Positions 15,088-23,380 of a stretch of DNA of 52,312 bases are shown here, piece after piece. The notes below the pieces were generated by a model, which did no database searches, had not been told where the DNA came from, and was given only the letters and a program-made list of their open reading frames with translations. Location: positions 1-52,312 of the forward strand of contig JAFYNR010000054.1 in the NCBI GenBank assembly GCA_017548045.1, given 5' to 3'. The DNA comes from Clostridia bacterium. Lineage in GTDB: Bacteria; Bacillota; Clostridia; Oscillospirales; Acutalibacteraceae. Every line of letters begins with the position of its first letter. The stretch's first letter is position 1. Made by a program: the position numbers and the translations under genes.

Positions 15088-15858
15088 TTGATAAACCTGT
15101 TAAATGGTGATTGCCTTGAATTGATGAAAGATATCCCCGATAAATCAATAGATATGATTCTTTGTGATTTGCCGTATGGGGCAACAAAATGTTCATGGGA
15201 TGTGATTATTCCGTTCAATAAATTATGGGAGCAATACAACCGTATCATTAAAAAGGGTGGTGTTGTTTTGTTATTCAGCGCTGGCTTGTTTACGGTTGAC
15301 CTTATTGAATCTAACAGAAAAATGTTTAAGTATAGATTGATATGGAAAAAGAATGTGCCTACGGGAATGTCAAGCGCTAAATATCGACCTATGAAATATT
15401 ATGAGGAAATATGCGTTTTTGCAAATGGTAAAACTACATATAATCCGATAATGAAAAAAAGAGAGGGAAAAGGCAAGGCTTGTTACAATTACGAACACTA
15501 TTGCAACCCAAATAATCATATCAATCTTGAAAAGCAAAAGCGGCGATATGATCCCGATTTTGTTCAGCCAAGCGATGTGATAGAATTTGATGTTGTTCCA
15601 AACAGAAAGGGTAAATTACATTCAACGCAAAAGCCTGTTGCTTTGCTGGAATACTTAATTAAAACATATACGAATGAGGGCGAAACCGTTCTTGATAATT
15701 GTATGGGTAGCGGCAGCACGGGCGTTGCCTGTGTGAATACAGGCCGCAATTTCATCGGTATGGAGCTTAGTGCCGATTATTTTAATACAGCTTTAAAACG
15801 CATAGCCGAGGCCGAGGCAAACAATTTAATTGAAAGGGGCGAGCAAAATGCTGTTTGA
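15088..15858 (+). CDS. Site-specific DNA methyltransferase (intact copy)
   Basis: This 256-residue enzyme has the beta-class order: catalytic motif IV DLPYG (about residue 28-32, a DPPY variant) near the N-terminus, HSTQKP near residue 177, and motif I DNCMGSGSTG near residue 205 at the C-terminal side. It should transfer methyl from S-adenosylmethionine to the exocyclic amine of adenine or cytosine. The start is TTG 15088 after AGGTGA. No cognate restriction nuclease is nearby, so it may be an orphan protecting phage DNA. Its last 190 bp of motif I region are almost identical to the downstream copy. Confidence 0.92.
   Translation: MINLLNGDCLELMKDIPDKSIDMILCDLPYGATKCSWDVIIPFNKLWEQYNRIIKKGGVVLLFSAGLFTVDLIESNRKMFKYRLIWKKNVPTGMSSAKYRPMKYYEEICVFANGKTTYNPIMKKREGKGKACYNYEHYCNPNNHINLEKQKRRYDPDFVQPSDVIEFDVVPNRKGKLHSTQKPVALLEYLIKTYTNEGETVLDNCMGSGSTGVACVNTGRNFIGMELSADYFNTALKRIAEAEANNLIERGEQNAV
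15623..15812 (+). repeat. 190-bp methyltransferase repeat, copy 1
   Basis: Matches 16738-16927 at 186 of 190 positions by eye (98%). It covers the HSTQKP and motif I (SAM-binding) coding region. Sequence before this block is clearly diverged between the two genes. Confidence 0.9.
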
Positions 15859-16015
15859 AGTAACGAAGAACGGTTACGGAATGAAAACGGATCATATTAA
15901 ATGCATACCCAGCAGGGCGCAGCTTTTGAGTATGCAGAAGAACGGTTATACATTCAAGCTTAACGGCAAGCCCGCAACGGTTGCAAAAATAAGTAAAGTT
16001 ATAGCAGATAAATAA
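15848..16015 (+). CDS. Small basic protein (55 aa)
   Basis: ATG 15848 overlaps the methyltransferase stop by 11 bp and follows AAAGGGGCGAG. The short alpha/beta peptide contains NGYTFKLNGKPATVAKISKV. It is similar in style to small phage proteins of unknown function. No domain recognised. Confidence 0.5.
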   Translation: MLFEVTKNGYGMKTDHIKCIPSRAQLLSMQKNGYTFKLNGKPATVAKISKVIADK

Positions 16016-16216
16016 AAAGCTTTGGAGCTTATCACAGTAAGCCCGCATTTGTTAACAATTTGTAAACTATTCAAAATGTCACAAATGTCACGCAACAAGG
16101 TGCTATTATGTTATTGTGGTTAGTGGACAAATCACAATTTTCCCCTTGAATCGGCACGGAAGGCAGCGCGCAAAGCGTTGCCTTTTTTGCTGCATAAAAA
16201 AAGTAGGTGACTATAT
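16016..16216 (+). other. 201-bp intergenic stretch ending in a terminator
   Basis: No gene seen. It holds a direct repeat AATGTCAC (near 16075 and 16085) and a strong terminator: AAGGCAGCGC (16160-16169) paired with GCGTTGCCTT (16175-16184), then T-run. GGAGCTTA at 16023-16030 looks like a ribosome binding site with no start codon after it, possibly a relic. Confidence 0.6.
16160..16188 (+). terminator. Rho-independent terminator
   Basis: Stem AAGGCAGCGC (16160-16169) with GCGTTGCCTT (16175-16184), loop of five, followed by TTTT. It separates the first methyltransferase block from the second. Confidence 0.75.
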
Positions 16217-16952
16217 TTGAATAGATTTAATATAATGCAGGGCGATTGCTTAGAGCTTATGAAGAAAATCCCTGCAAATTCGGTTGATATGGTTTTGAGT
16301 GATTTACCCATATGGCACAACAAAATGTAAATGGGATAATATAATACCTGTTGCCCCGTTATGGGAAGAATACAACAGAGTAATAAAGCCAAATGGTGCA
16401 ATAGTGCTTTTTGCCGTTCAGCCTTTTACAACAAAGCTGATTGAAAGCAACCTTAAAAATTTCCGTTATTGTTGGTATTGGAAAAAGAACAATGCAACAG
16501 GCGGGCAATTTGCAAAGGTGCAGCCCATGCGCTGCGTTGAGGATATTGTTGTTTTTTACAGCAAAAAGCCAACATACAACCCGCAGGGGCTTACGAAGTT
16601 AAAAAAGCCGATTGAGATAAAGGCAAATGTTAAAACTGATATTTATAATTGGCAAGGCAAAACTTCACAATTACAGCATTATACAAATTACCCCAAAAAT
16701 TTAATTGAGTTTGCAAAGGATAACAAACGCTTTCATCCAACGCAAAAGCCTGTTGCTTTGCTGGAATACTTAATTAAAACATATACCCATGAGGGCGAAA
16801 CCGTTCTTGATAATTGTATGGGTAGCGGCAGCACGGGCGTTGCCTGTGTGAATACAGGCCGCAATTTCATCGGCATGGAGCTTAATGCCGATTATTTTAA
16901 TACAGCTTTAAAACGCATAGCCGAGGCGCAGGAAAACAATGCGCAGGGCTGA
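16217..16952 (+). pseudogene. Second DNA methyltransferase, frameshifted in the catalytic motif
   Basis: Family sequence begins at TTG 16217 (FNIMQGDCLELMKKIP) and runs to DLP, where an extra C in CCC (about 16308-16310) shifts the frame and leads to a stop at 16330. The rest (YGTTKCKWDNIIP to the stop at 16952) is intact in the next frame. With two C instead of three the motif reads DLPYG and the gene gives about 244 residues. The break falls in motif IV itself. The present upstream product has 37 residues. An internal start downstream would lack the catalytic motif, so the protein is inactive unless the base is a sequencing error. Confidence 0.82.
16738..16927 (+). repeat. 190-bp methyltransferase repeat, copy 2
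   Basis: Counterpart of 15623-15812 with four differences. Two of these are adjacent and change ACGAAT to ACCCAT. High identity limited to the 3' part suggests recent gene conversion or a partial duplication. Confidence 0.9.
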
Positions 16953-16993
16953 TGCGTTTTTTATTTAACATCATATGAAAGGAGCTTATTGCT

Positions 16994-17776
16994 ATGGCAA
17001 AAAAAATATGCATTATAGTAGGCCACGGAAAAAGCGAATCAGGCGGCTATGATAGCGGCGCAGTGAGCAAGGATAAAAAATACCATGAGTTTAAAATTGC
17101 CCGTGAGATTGCCCGTTATTGCGCTGAGGAGCTTAATGCCGCAGGGTTTGAATGTGACCTTATGAATTATGAGGGTAATTTATACCTTACCGAAAGAGTT
17201 AAAAAGGTAAATGCAAACGATTATGATTTTATTGCGGAAATTCACCTTAATGCAGGCGGCGGCACGGGCGCAGAGGTATTTTATTATCACGGATCGCCCA
17301 CGGGCAAAAAGTATGCTGCTGCTATTAGCAAATCAATAGCCAGCAAGCTTAACATCCGTGACCGCGGCGCAAAAATAAAGCTGGGTAAATCGGGCAAAGA
17401 TTATTTCGCAATTATCCGTGATACAGAGCCTTGCGCTGTACTTGTTGAAACGGCGTTTATTGATACAGCAACAGACCTTTCAAAAGTATCAACGGCCGCA
17501 GGGCAGTGCGAATGCGGTGAGGCTATTGCTGAGGCGATTGCAAATATTAACGGCGTAAAGCTTAAAGATTCGCCCGCTGCGGCTGAATCCATAAAGCTTA
17601 TTAATTCGCCTGTATATGCAAGCTCAACGGCCAAAACAGCCCGCAGCAAGAAAACGGGCACTTATTATTTTTACGATGGCATTGAATTCAATGGCCGTTA
17701 TCGTATCACGAATAAGGCGGCGAACTGCGGCAAAAAGCCCGCTGGCCTGTATGTAACGGGTTATATTGAATTATAA
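16994..17776 (+). CDS. N-acetylmuramoyl-L-alanine amidase (endolysin)
   Basis: This 260-residue protein has an Amidase_3 domain over about 1-180. Zinc ligands and catalytic residues are visible: His in IVGHGKS, Glu in KYHEFKIA, His in AEIHLNAG and Glu in LVETAFID. It cleaves the amide between MurNAc and L-Ala of peptidoglycan. The C-terminal 60 residues (from about 200) probably form a wall-binding domain. There is no signal peptide, so release should depend on a holin. Unusually, it lies before the packaging genes, some 17 kb from the LLH-type holin. The 25 bp around its start are identical to those at the tail chaperone start (28690-28714). Confidence 0.92.
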   Translation: MAKKICIIVGHGKSESGGYDSGAVSKDKKYHEFKIAREIARYCAEELNAAGFECDLMNYEGNLYLTERVKKVNANDYDFIAEIHLNAGGGTGAEVFYYHGSPTGKKYAAAISKSIASKLNIRDRGAKIKLGKSGKDYFAIIRDTEPCAVLVETAFIDTATDLSKVSTAAGQCECGEAIAEAIANINGVKLKDSPAAAESIKLINSPVYASSTAKTARSKKTGTYYFYDGIEFNGRYRITNKAANCGKKPAGLYVTGYIEL

Positions 17777-17793
17777 AAAGGAGGGTGCTGGGG

Positions 17794-17874
17794 ATGACCT
17801 TGAAAAAGAGTAAAGGGCAGTTAAATGGAGCGCAAGGCTTGCAGCCCTCTTTTAATCGTTTAGGCGGTGAGTAA
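17794..17874 (+). CDS. Possible 26-aa leader peptide
   Basis: ATG 17794 after AAAGGAGGGTG; its stop abuts the next start. The sequence has no domain. The very strong ribosome binding site suggests it may be translated to couple into the next gene, but coding is uncertain. Confidence 0.3.
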   Translation: MTLKKSKGQLNGAQGLQPSFNRLGGE

Positions 17875-18363
17875 ATGGCACGGCCTTCGATGTATGAAAC
17901 AAAAATCAAGCCGTACCTTGCGGAAATTCAGGAGCTTATGGCAAAGGGTGTGCCAAAGGCTGAAATTGCGGAGCAGTTTGGAATATCCGAAAGTACGCTT
18001 TATAAATATCAACGCGAAATAGAAGATTTCAAAAAAGCGGCAACCGCTGGCCGCGGGCGCGCTGTTAGAGATTTGGAAAACGCTGCTTTTCAATCTGCGA
18101 TAGGCCATTATGTAACAGTTGGCAAAGGAATGAAATGCGTTGTTAAAGAATATGACGAAAACGGCAAAGTTAAAAGCGTGCGTGAAACTGTTGTACCATA
18201 TGAGGAAACGCAATACATCCCGCCGAACGCGGCTGTTTTGTGCTTTCTGTTAAAGAATTGGAGCGATTACAGCAATGACCCGCAAGCAGCTGAAATGCGC
18301 AAAAAAGAGTATGAGCTTAAAAAGGCGGTTGCGAAAGAAAATAATTTTGATTTGGAAGTGTAA
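17875..18363 (+). CDS. HTH DNA-binding protein, terminase-small-subunit-like (162 aa)
   Basis: The N-terminus (about 15-60: VPKAEIAEQFGISESTLYKY) is a homeodomain-like helix-turn-helix. The C-terminal part (YIPPNAAVLCFLLKNWSDYS) matches a stretch typical of phage DNA-packaging/small-terminase-like proteins. A second candidate small subunit lies directly before TerL at 21393. This protein may recognise the packaging site or regulate late genes. Confidence 0.6.
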   Translation: MARPSMYETKIKPYLAEIQELMAKGVPKAEIAEQFGISESTLYKYQREIEDFKKAATAGRGRAVRDLENAAFQSAIGHYVTVGKGMKCVVKEYDENGKVKSVRETVVPYEETQYIPPNAAVLCFLLKNWSDYSNDPQAAEMRKKEYELKKAVAKENNFDLEV

Positions 18364-18366
18364 AAA

Positions 18367-19263
18367 ATGAGTGCTGTTTATGTTCTTGATGGCAACAACA
18401 ATTATGTTGAATCAATGACGAAAGAGGAAATACTTGCAGCTATTCAGGCGGCTGCCGCGGGCGGCGAATTTAAGGGCTTTAATAACACTGCTTTTGTTTC
18501 AAAGATCAGGGAGCTTAATAAAAATGCTGAGTTTGGTGTTTGGGTGGGAACTCAGGCCGAATATAATCTTATTACCCCAAAGGCAAAAAATGTGCTTTAT
18601 CTTATTTCGGATGATCCGCTTTGCTATGATTTGCCGATGAAAACTGAAAATGCGCTTAAAGCCATTGATGAAATTGAGTTAAAACTTGAAGGCTATGACA
18701 AAACGGAGCAGGAGCTTAAAACAGGTTATGACAAAACGGAGCAGGAAGTTAAACGGATAACAACAGATTTTGCCGCAGTTAACGAAAACTTTGCAGCTGC
18801 GCAGGCAAGTTATGCGGAATCAAAAAAAGCCTTTGAAGGTATGCAGCTTTCATATGATGATATGCGCGCACAGTTTGAAAAGGCAACAAAGATTGAAACA
18901 ATTTTTGAAAGTGCTGAGGGTACAACACAATGCGAAACAAGCCGCGCATTTAATGAATTTAAAGAGGTTTGTATTGTTTATACGCTTATAACGCCCGCGA
19001 GCTTATTCAGCCCGTATAAAAATCAAATAAGGCTTGTTACGGCTGCGCTTGATGAATATTTGAATATAAGCGAAACAATGCCCTGTAACAGCACTGTTGC
19101 AGAGGATGTAATTACCGCGTATATTCGCCTGCGTATAAGTAACAGGGAATCAAATTCAAGAAAATATACGCGCCTTGAATCGTACAACGGCGCAACAAGT
19201 ATTACAGGGCAAACCTCAACATTTAAAATCCATAAAATTTATGGCATTGGTGAGGTGGTATAA
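18367..19263 (+). CDS. Fibre- or spike-like structural protein (298 aa)
   Basis: Residues 55-85 (EFGVWVGTQAEYNLITPKA, then NVLYLISDDP) match a module found in phage fibre and baseplate proteins. A central coiled coil (about 95-180) contains a tandem repeat, GYDKTEQEL/GYDKTEQEV. The C-terminal 110 residues look beta-rich and could bind a receptor. Position between lysin and terminase is odd for a tail fibre, so it may be a head decoration or relocated adhesin. No family could be named with certainty. Confidence 0.5.
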   Translation: MSAVYVLDGNNNYVESMTKEEILAAIQAAAAGGEFKGFNNTAFVSKIRELNKNAEFGVWVGTQAEYNLITPKAKNVLYLISDDPLCYDLPMKTENALKAIDEIELKLEGYDKTEQELKTGYDKTEQEVKRITTDFAAVNENFAAAQASYAESKKAFEGMQLSYDDMRAQFEKATKIETIFESAEGTTQCETSRAFNEFKEVCIVYTLITPASLFSPYKNQIRLVTAALDEYLNISETMPCNSTVAEDVITAYIRLRISNRESNSRKYTRLESYNGATSITGQTSTFKIHKIYGIGEVV

Positions 19264-19683
19264 ATGGCGTATCTTAACGGAAATTGCACATTTTTAAAGC
19301 CGAGCCTTGAAATTGAAAACACGGTTATTGCTGAACGCCCAACCGCAACAAAAGTTTTATCATATGGCAACGGTGATTATGATTGTTTGAATGATTACAG
19401 CGGCGTACTTGTATTTTATCTGTATGAAAGTTTTCCCGAGCTGCCTGACGGCACGGAAATAAAATCATTATCGTTTCTTATGGATGGTGAATGGCATACG
19501 CTTGAAAGTCTTTCGGCAAAGTATGAAGTTTACGAAAATGTAAATAAAAAAGTGCGGTTTAATGCAGATAATGCATGGACTGAAATTAGCAGGCTGTATT
19601 TTGAGGATGTTAATAATGAATTGGGAATGGCGGCCGTAAACGGCGTTATTTCTGAAATCGAAGTTACATATTACACAGATTAA
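19264..19683 (+). CDS. Unknown beta-rich protein (139 aa)
   Basis: Starts directly after the fibre-like gene stop. Predicted mostly beta (VLVFYLYESFPELPDG, EIEVTYYTD), acidic. Together with its neighbours it forms a three-gene cassette of probable virion or receptor-binding proteins. Function not recognised. Confidence 0.5.
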   Translation: MAYLNGNCTFLKPSLEIENTVIAERPTATKVLSYGNGDYDCLNDYSGVLVFYLYESFPELPDGTEIKSLSFLMDGEWHTLESLSAKYEVYENVNKKVRFNADNAWTEISRLYFEDVNNELGMAAVNGVISEIEVTYYTD

Positions 19684-19705
19684 ATTTTTACGGAGGTAAA
19701 AAGAA

Positions 19706-20086
19706 ATGAATATTAAAATGATTAAGAGCGAAAATAACAGCGGCCTTATTTCAAATGGCTTTTGGGGAGCAAACACGCTTTCATTTTGGGTTGACCTTCC
19801 CAAAAATGCGGCAGTTGATTATATCCGCATTAAGGGCGAATTTGATATTGAAGGCGTTGGCAAGCAGAAGGATAAGCTGCTTAATGATATTGAATGCCCT
19901 GTAATTGTTACATATCACAGGGAATTTGCTGCAAAGGTGCATAACCCTGAGAGAATGCAGCGCATTATTGCAACCGCTTATTTCCCTGAGGGTATACCCG
20001 TTGACCTTTATAACAAAATAAACAGCGGTGAAATTGAGCATTTCGATGTTTATTATCATGAGGAATATGTTGCAGTAACAGAATGA
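19706..20086 (+). CDS. Unknown protein (126 aa) of the fibre-like cassette
   Basis: ATG 19706 after ACGGAGG. Mixed alpha/beta with SFWVDLPKNAAVDYIRIKGE. The end overlaps the HNH-kinase start by 4 bp. No family recognised; operon context suggests late expression. Confidence 0.5.
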   Translation: MNIKMIKSENNSGLISNGFWGANTLSFWVDLPKNAAVDYIRIKGEFDIEGVGKQKDKLLNDIECPVIVTYHREFAAKVHNPERMQRIIATAYFPEGIPVDLYNKINSGEIEHFDVYYHEEYVAVTE

Positions 20087-20778
20087 AGTTATTAAAAAGC
20101 GTTCATGAGCTTTATGTTACAGGCGAATTCAGGGGCTTGCGGCAGGAGCTTATGAATAAGAGGGTTGACGGCTCAGGGCTGTTGCGTTGCCAGCATTGCC
20201 ATGAAGTTATTACAAAGGCTTGCGATTGCATTGCGCACCATATAAAGCCCGTAACGCTGGGAAACCTTAACAATGTTGAAATAACATTAAATCCCGCAAA
20301 TATTGCGCTTGTTCATCATAAGTGCCATAACGAAATACATGAGCGCTTTGGATATGCGCGAAAAAAAATATATTATGTTTACGGCGCGCCGCTTAGCGGT
20401 AAAACAACATGGGTTAAAGATAACAAAGGCAGCAACGATATTGTTATTGATATGGATAGCATATGGCAATGTATAACGGGCGGCCAGCGTTATTATAAAC
20501 CTGATGCGCTGAAAACAAACGCATTTGCAATGCGGGATTTTCTTCTTAGTATGTGCAAAGAAAATAAAGGCTTTTGGAATAACGCCTATATTATTGAGGG
20601 CGGCGCTGTTAAAGTAAAACGGGAGCAGCGGCTGCGGGCGTTAGGTGCTGAGCCTATATATATTGAGGCCACGCAAACGGAATGCCTTGAACGGCTTGAA
20701 CGCGATATTGACAGACAGCCATACATTGAGGAATGGCGGCAATATATTAATGAGTGGTTTGACACATACGAAAGTTAA
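20083..20778 (+). CDS. HNH endonuclease fused to P-loop kinase-like domain
   Basis: Residues 1-90 are an HNH nuclease domain: zinc Cys pairs CQHCHEV and HHKCHNE, with catalytic His in IAHHIKP. Residues 92-231 form a P-loop domain: Walker A GAPLSGKTT (about 105-113), an Asp pair DMDS, and a lid with basic residues (LERLERDIDRQ), resembling polynucleotide kinase or zeta-type kinases. HNH proteins beside terminase are needed for cos cleavage in several HK97-like phages. The fused kinase could modify DNA or RNA ends. The combination is one continuous frame with no sign of sequencing error. Confidence 0.8.
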   Translation: MKLLKSVHELYVTGEFRGLRQELMNKRVDGSGLLRCQHCHEVITKACDCIAHHIKPVTLGNLNNVEITLNPANIALVHHKCHNEIHERFGYARKKIYYVYGAPLSGKTTWVKDNKGSNDIVIDMDSIWQCITGGQRYYKPDALKTNAFAMRDFLLSMCKENKGFWNNAYIIEGGAVKVKREQRLRALGAEPIYIEATQTECLERLERDIDRQPYIEEWRQYINEWFDTYES

Positions 20779-21044
20779 ATTGCTGGCTGACTTTTTTCAT
20801 TTTATATCCTTTCAACCGCTGGCAGGGCGGGTTATACTCTGCCGCAACATGAGGCATTCGCATAACAGTAGTGCGCACGGCTTTGACCCGTGAGGATAAG
20901 GGGCAGCACCTTAATGCCTTGCCAAAGCAGCAAGCGAGTATTGAAGCGCGAAAAGTTAAGTATTGTATTCAGGGTGATGGGCTGGCAATGGCTGATGATA
21001 AGATACGGCGCGGCTGCTATACTTCTAAAATGGGAGCTTATAAC
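20779..21044. other. 266-bp stretch without a convincing gene
   Basis: An open frame runs through part of it (20871 onward) but has no ribosome binding site and no family resemblance. GGCAG/CTGCC (about 20821-20843) forms a hairpin. G+C is not lower than in coding DNA, so it could be decayed coding sequence or a packaging-related site. Confidence 0.4.
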
Positions 21045-21257
21045 ATGGCATACTATGAGCCGCAAAAGCAGGAGCTTAATACAAGCATATATCTGCATAA
21101 TAACAAGCAAGGTTTTCGATATAACATAAATCATCCGAAAATCAACGAATTATACAGGCGTTATAAAAAGTGGCAAGGTATTCCGCAAGGCGATCCGCTG
21201 AGTAATGAGCAGCGGCGCGATTTTGAAAAATATCTTGACGGGATTTTTAAAAAATAA
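21045..21257 (+). CDS. Small basic phage protein (70 aa)
   Basis: ATG 21045 follows GGGAGC (21031-21036) and begins MAYYEPQKQELN. A Tyr/Lys/Arg-rich helical protein (INELYRRYKKWQGIPQ) located just upstream of the small terminase. The longer in-frame extension was rejected for lack of a ribosome binding site. Function unknown. Confidence 0.5.
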   Translation: MAYYEPQKQELNTSIYLHNNKQGFRYNINHPKINELYRRYKKWQGIPQGDPLSNEQRRDFEKYLDGIFKK

Positions 21258-21392
21258 TCCCCCCCGTTTTCATCAAAAGAATTTTGCGCCCATACTGTGC
21301 GCCCAACCTCTTTTACATACGGGGCAAAAAATTGAGATTTTTGAAAAAGTTTGCACAAACCTATTAAAACCGCTGGAAAAGAGGGCAAAGAT
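21258..21392. other. Candidate packaging (cos) region upstream of terminase
   Basis: Gene-free 135 bp between the HNH block and terminase. It starts with C7G (21259-21266), then a perfect direct repeat TGCGCCCA (21285-21292, 21298-21305). HNH plus terminase next to such a site is typical of cos-type phages. No cleavage can be shown from sequence. Confidence 0.4.
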
Positions 21393-21710
21393 ATGGAAAA
21401 ACCCGAAAGGCTTGAAGAATTGCAGGCGATATTTAAGGATATTGATGCGAATATGTATAAAGTTATCACGCCCCTGCTCCCTCAGGTTGTTTTTTTGGAA
21501 AAAAGGCTTGAGGATTTGCGCGGCTTGCCTCATTTGCGAATACATCCGAAAGATGTTGCACGGCAAGAAGTGACCGCAGCGGGGAAACAGTACAAAGAAC
21601 TTTTGCAGCAATATGCAAACTGCATTAAAATCCTTCAAACAACGCTTTACAGAGGCGGCGGCGAGGGCGATGATGCACTTGAAAAAATGTTGAGTGAGTT
21701 TTTAACATGA
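21393..21710 (+). CDS. terS: Terminase small subunit (P27-like)
   Basis: This 105-residue helical protein starts at ATG 21393 with GAGGG upstream. The C-terminal half (RIHPKDVARQEVTAAGKQYK, then LLQQYANCIKILQTTL) matches the P27-type small terminase pattern. It overlaps TerL by 4 bp. Its job is to recognise the packaging site and load TerL on DNA. Confidence 0.75.
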   Translation: MEKPERLEELQAIFKDIDANMYKVITPLLPQVVFLEKRLEDLRGLPHLRIHPKDVARQEVTAAGKQYKELLQQYANCIKILQTTLYRGGGEGDDALEKMLSEFLT

Positions 21711-23362
21711 CCCATTTAGAAAGTTATTATGAAATGATATGCAAGGGCGATGTTATTGCTGGTTACTATTTGCGAAAGCAAGTTGAAAACCTCTTAAATG
21801 ACATGGATAACCCAGCGTATATATACGATACAACCGAAGCTGATAAGCGCATTAAATTTATGGAATCATATTGCTTGCAGAGCAAAGACCCTTTTTATAT
21901 GAAACCCGTTGTTTTAATGCCGTGGCAAAAAGCTTTTTGGGAATCGGTATACTCTTTCAAAATGGCTGATACGGGGTTTCGCCGTTTTTGGGAGGTACTG
22001 CTTGAAGTTGCCCGAAAGAACGGCAAAAGCACAATGTTTGCAGCTGACGGCAACACGGATTTATTTATTGGTGCTGGCGGTGTTGATATTTGTTGCCTTT
22101 CAAATGACGATAGACAAGCAAAGCTTATCTTTAATGAAACCGCTGGTATGCGTTCCCGCCTTGATCCGAAAAAACGCATAACAAAGGATAACTTGACAGA
22201 GTTAAAAAATTACAAGCGAAATATTACGGTTTTCAGGCTTGCCGCAACCGTGCGAAATCTTGACGGCTTTAACCTTTCAAAATGTTATTGCGATGAATCG
22301 CACGAATTGCCGCTTGGCGCTGAGCTTGTGGATGCTGCATGGCGTGCAATGAGCGTTAAAGATGAGCCGTTATTTTTGAATTGCACAACAAACGGCTATA
22401 ATCGCGGCGAATATCTTGATGATAGAATTGAATACGCAAAAAAAGTCATAGATGGGGAAACAATAGACCCCCATTTTATGGCTTTTCTTTATGAGCAGGA
22501 TAGCGAACTTGAAGTTTGGCAGGATGAAGAAAGCTGGGAAAAATCAAACCCCTCTTTGCGCTATGGTGTAAAGAAGATTGCAAAGCTGCGCGCCGATGTT
22601 GAGGCGGCAAAAACCGATAAGAAAAAGCGCGTGAAACTGCTTGTAAAAGATTTTAATATCCCTGTTGGTAATTCGGAGGCGTGGCTTATGGCCGATGAAT
22701 ATATTTACCCGCAGGAGGTTTATAACCTTGATGAATTCCGCGGCTGCGTTGCGCTTGCTGCGGTGGATTTATCAGCAACAACAGACTTAACAAACGCAAA
22801 AATTTTGCTTATGCGGGCGGGTGATCCTGTTAAGTATGTTTATTCGCATTATTGGATTCCCTCCGAAAAGCTCAGCCGTTCCGATGATAGAACGGCGGGC
22901 GCTGAATATCGCGAATGGGCGCGCAAGGGTTTAATTACCATTCACGATGAGCCTGAGAACGATGCGGCCACGGTTGCCCGCTGGCTTGCAGGCCTCAAAA
23001 AGAGCCATAATATAAAAATTTATAAATGTGGTTATGACCAATGGGGCAGCAAGGATTTTATTAATGCAATGGATAATTTCGGCATTGAGTGCGAGAGGAT
23101 TGAGCAGAATGAAAAAGGCATGAGCAATGCAATGAAACTGCTGGAAGGCGATTTGAAAGGCCGCCGCGTTAATTATGGCGGTAATGCAGTTGATGAGTGG
23201 TGTTTTGGTAATTGCGCCGTAAAGGTGAGCGATTCGGGCGGCTATATGCCTATTAAAATAGGCGGCCAAAAAGCCCGCCGCATTGATGGTGCTGTTACTT
23301 GTATTATCTTATGGGAAACATACCGCCGCTTTAAATCCGAATTTACAAATTATATTAAATAA
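21707..23362 (+). CDS. terL: Terminase large subunit
   Basis: This 551-residue motor-nuclease has an ATPase domain with a degenerate Walker A, EVARKNGKST (about 103-112), CYCDESHELP as Walker B and catalytic Glu (about residue 193), and a C-terminal RNase H-like nuclease with an early Asp in AAVDLSATTDL (about 350) and further acidic residues. It cuts concatemeric DNA and pumps it into the prohead through the portal. Length is usual for HK97-like phages. It is followed by portal after 18 bp. Confidence 0.95.
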   Translation: MTHLESYYEMICKGDVIAGYYLRKQVENLLNDMDNPAYIYDTTEADKRIKFMESYCLQSKDPFYMKPVVLMPWQKAFWESVYSFKMADTGFRRFWEVLLEVARKNGKSTMFAADGNTDLFIGAGGVDICCLSNDDRQAKLIFNETAGMRSRLDPKKRITKDNLTELKNYKRNITVFRLAATVRNLDGFNLSKCYCDESHELPLGAELVDAAWRAMSVKDEPLFLNCTTNGYNRGEYLDDRIEYAKKVIDGETIDPHFMAFLYEQDSELEVWQDEESWEKSNPSLRYGVKKIAKLRADVEAAKTDKKKRVKLLVKDFNIPVGNSEAWLMADEYIYPQEVYNLDEFRGCVALAAVDLSATTDLTNAKILLMRAGDPVKYVYSHYWIPSEKLSRSDDRTAGAEYREWARKGLITIHDEPENDAATVARWLAGLKKSHNIKIYKCGYDQWGSKDFINAMDNFGIECERIEQNEKGMSNAMKLLEGDLKGRRVNYGGNAVDEWCFGNCAVKVSDSGGYMPIKIGGQKARRIDGAVTCIILWETYRRFKSEFTNYIK

Positions 23363-23380
23363 AGCATGGGAGGCATTTAA

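Noticed and set aside
20871-21044. N-terminal extension of the 70-aa protein
   Set aside because: The frame is open but has no ribosome binding site, and its composition is unlike the downstream part. The start at 21045 has a good Shine-Dalgarno.
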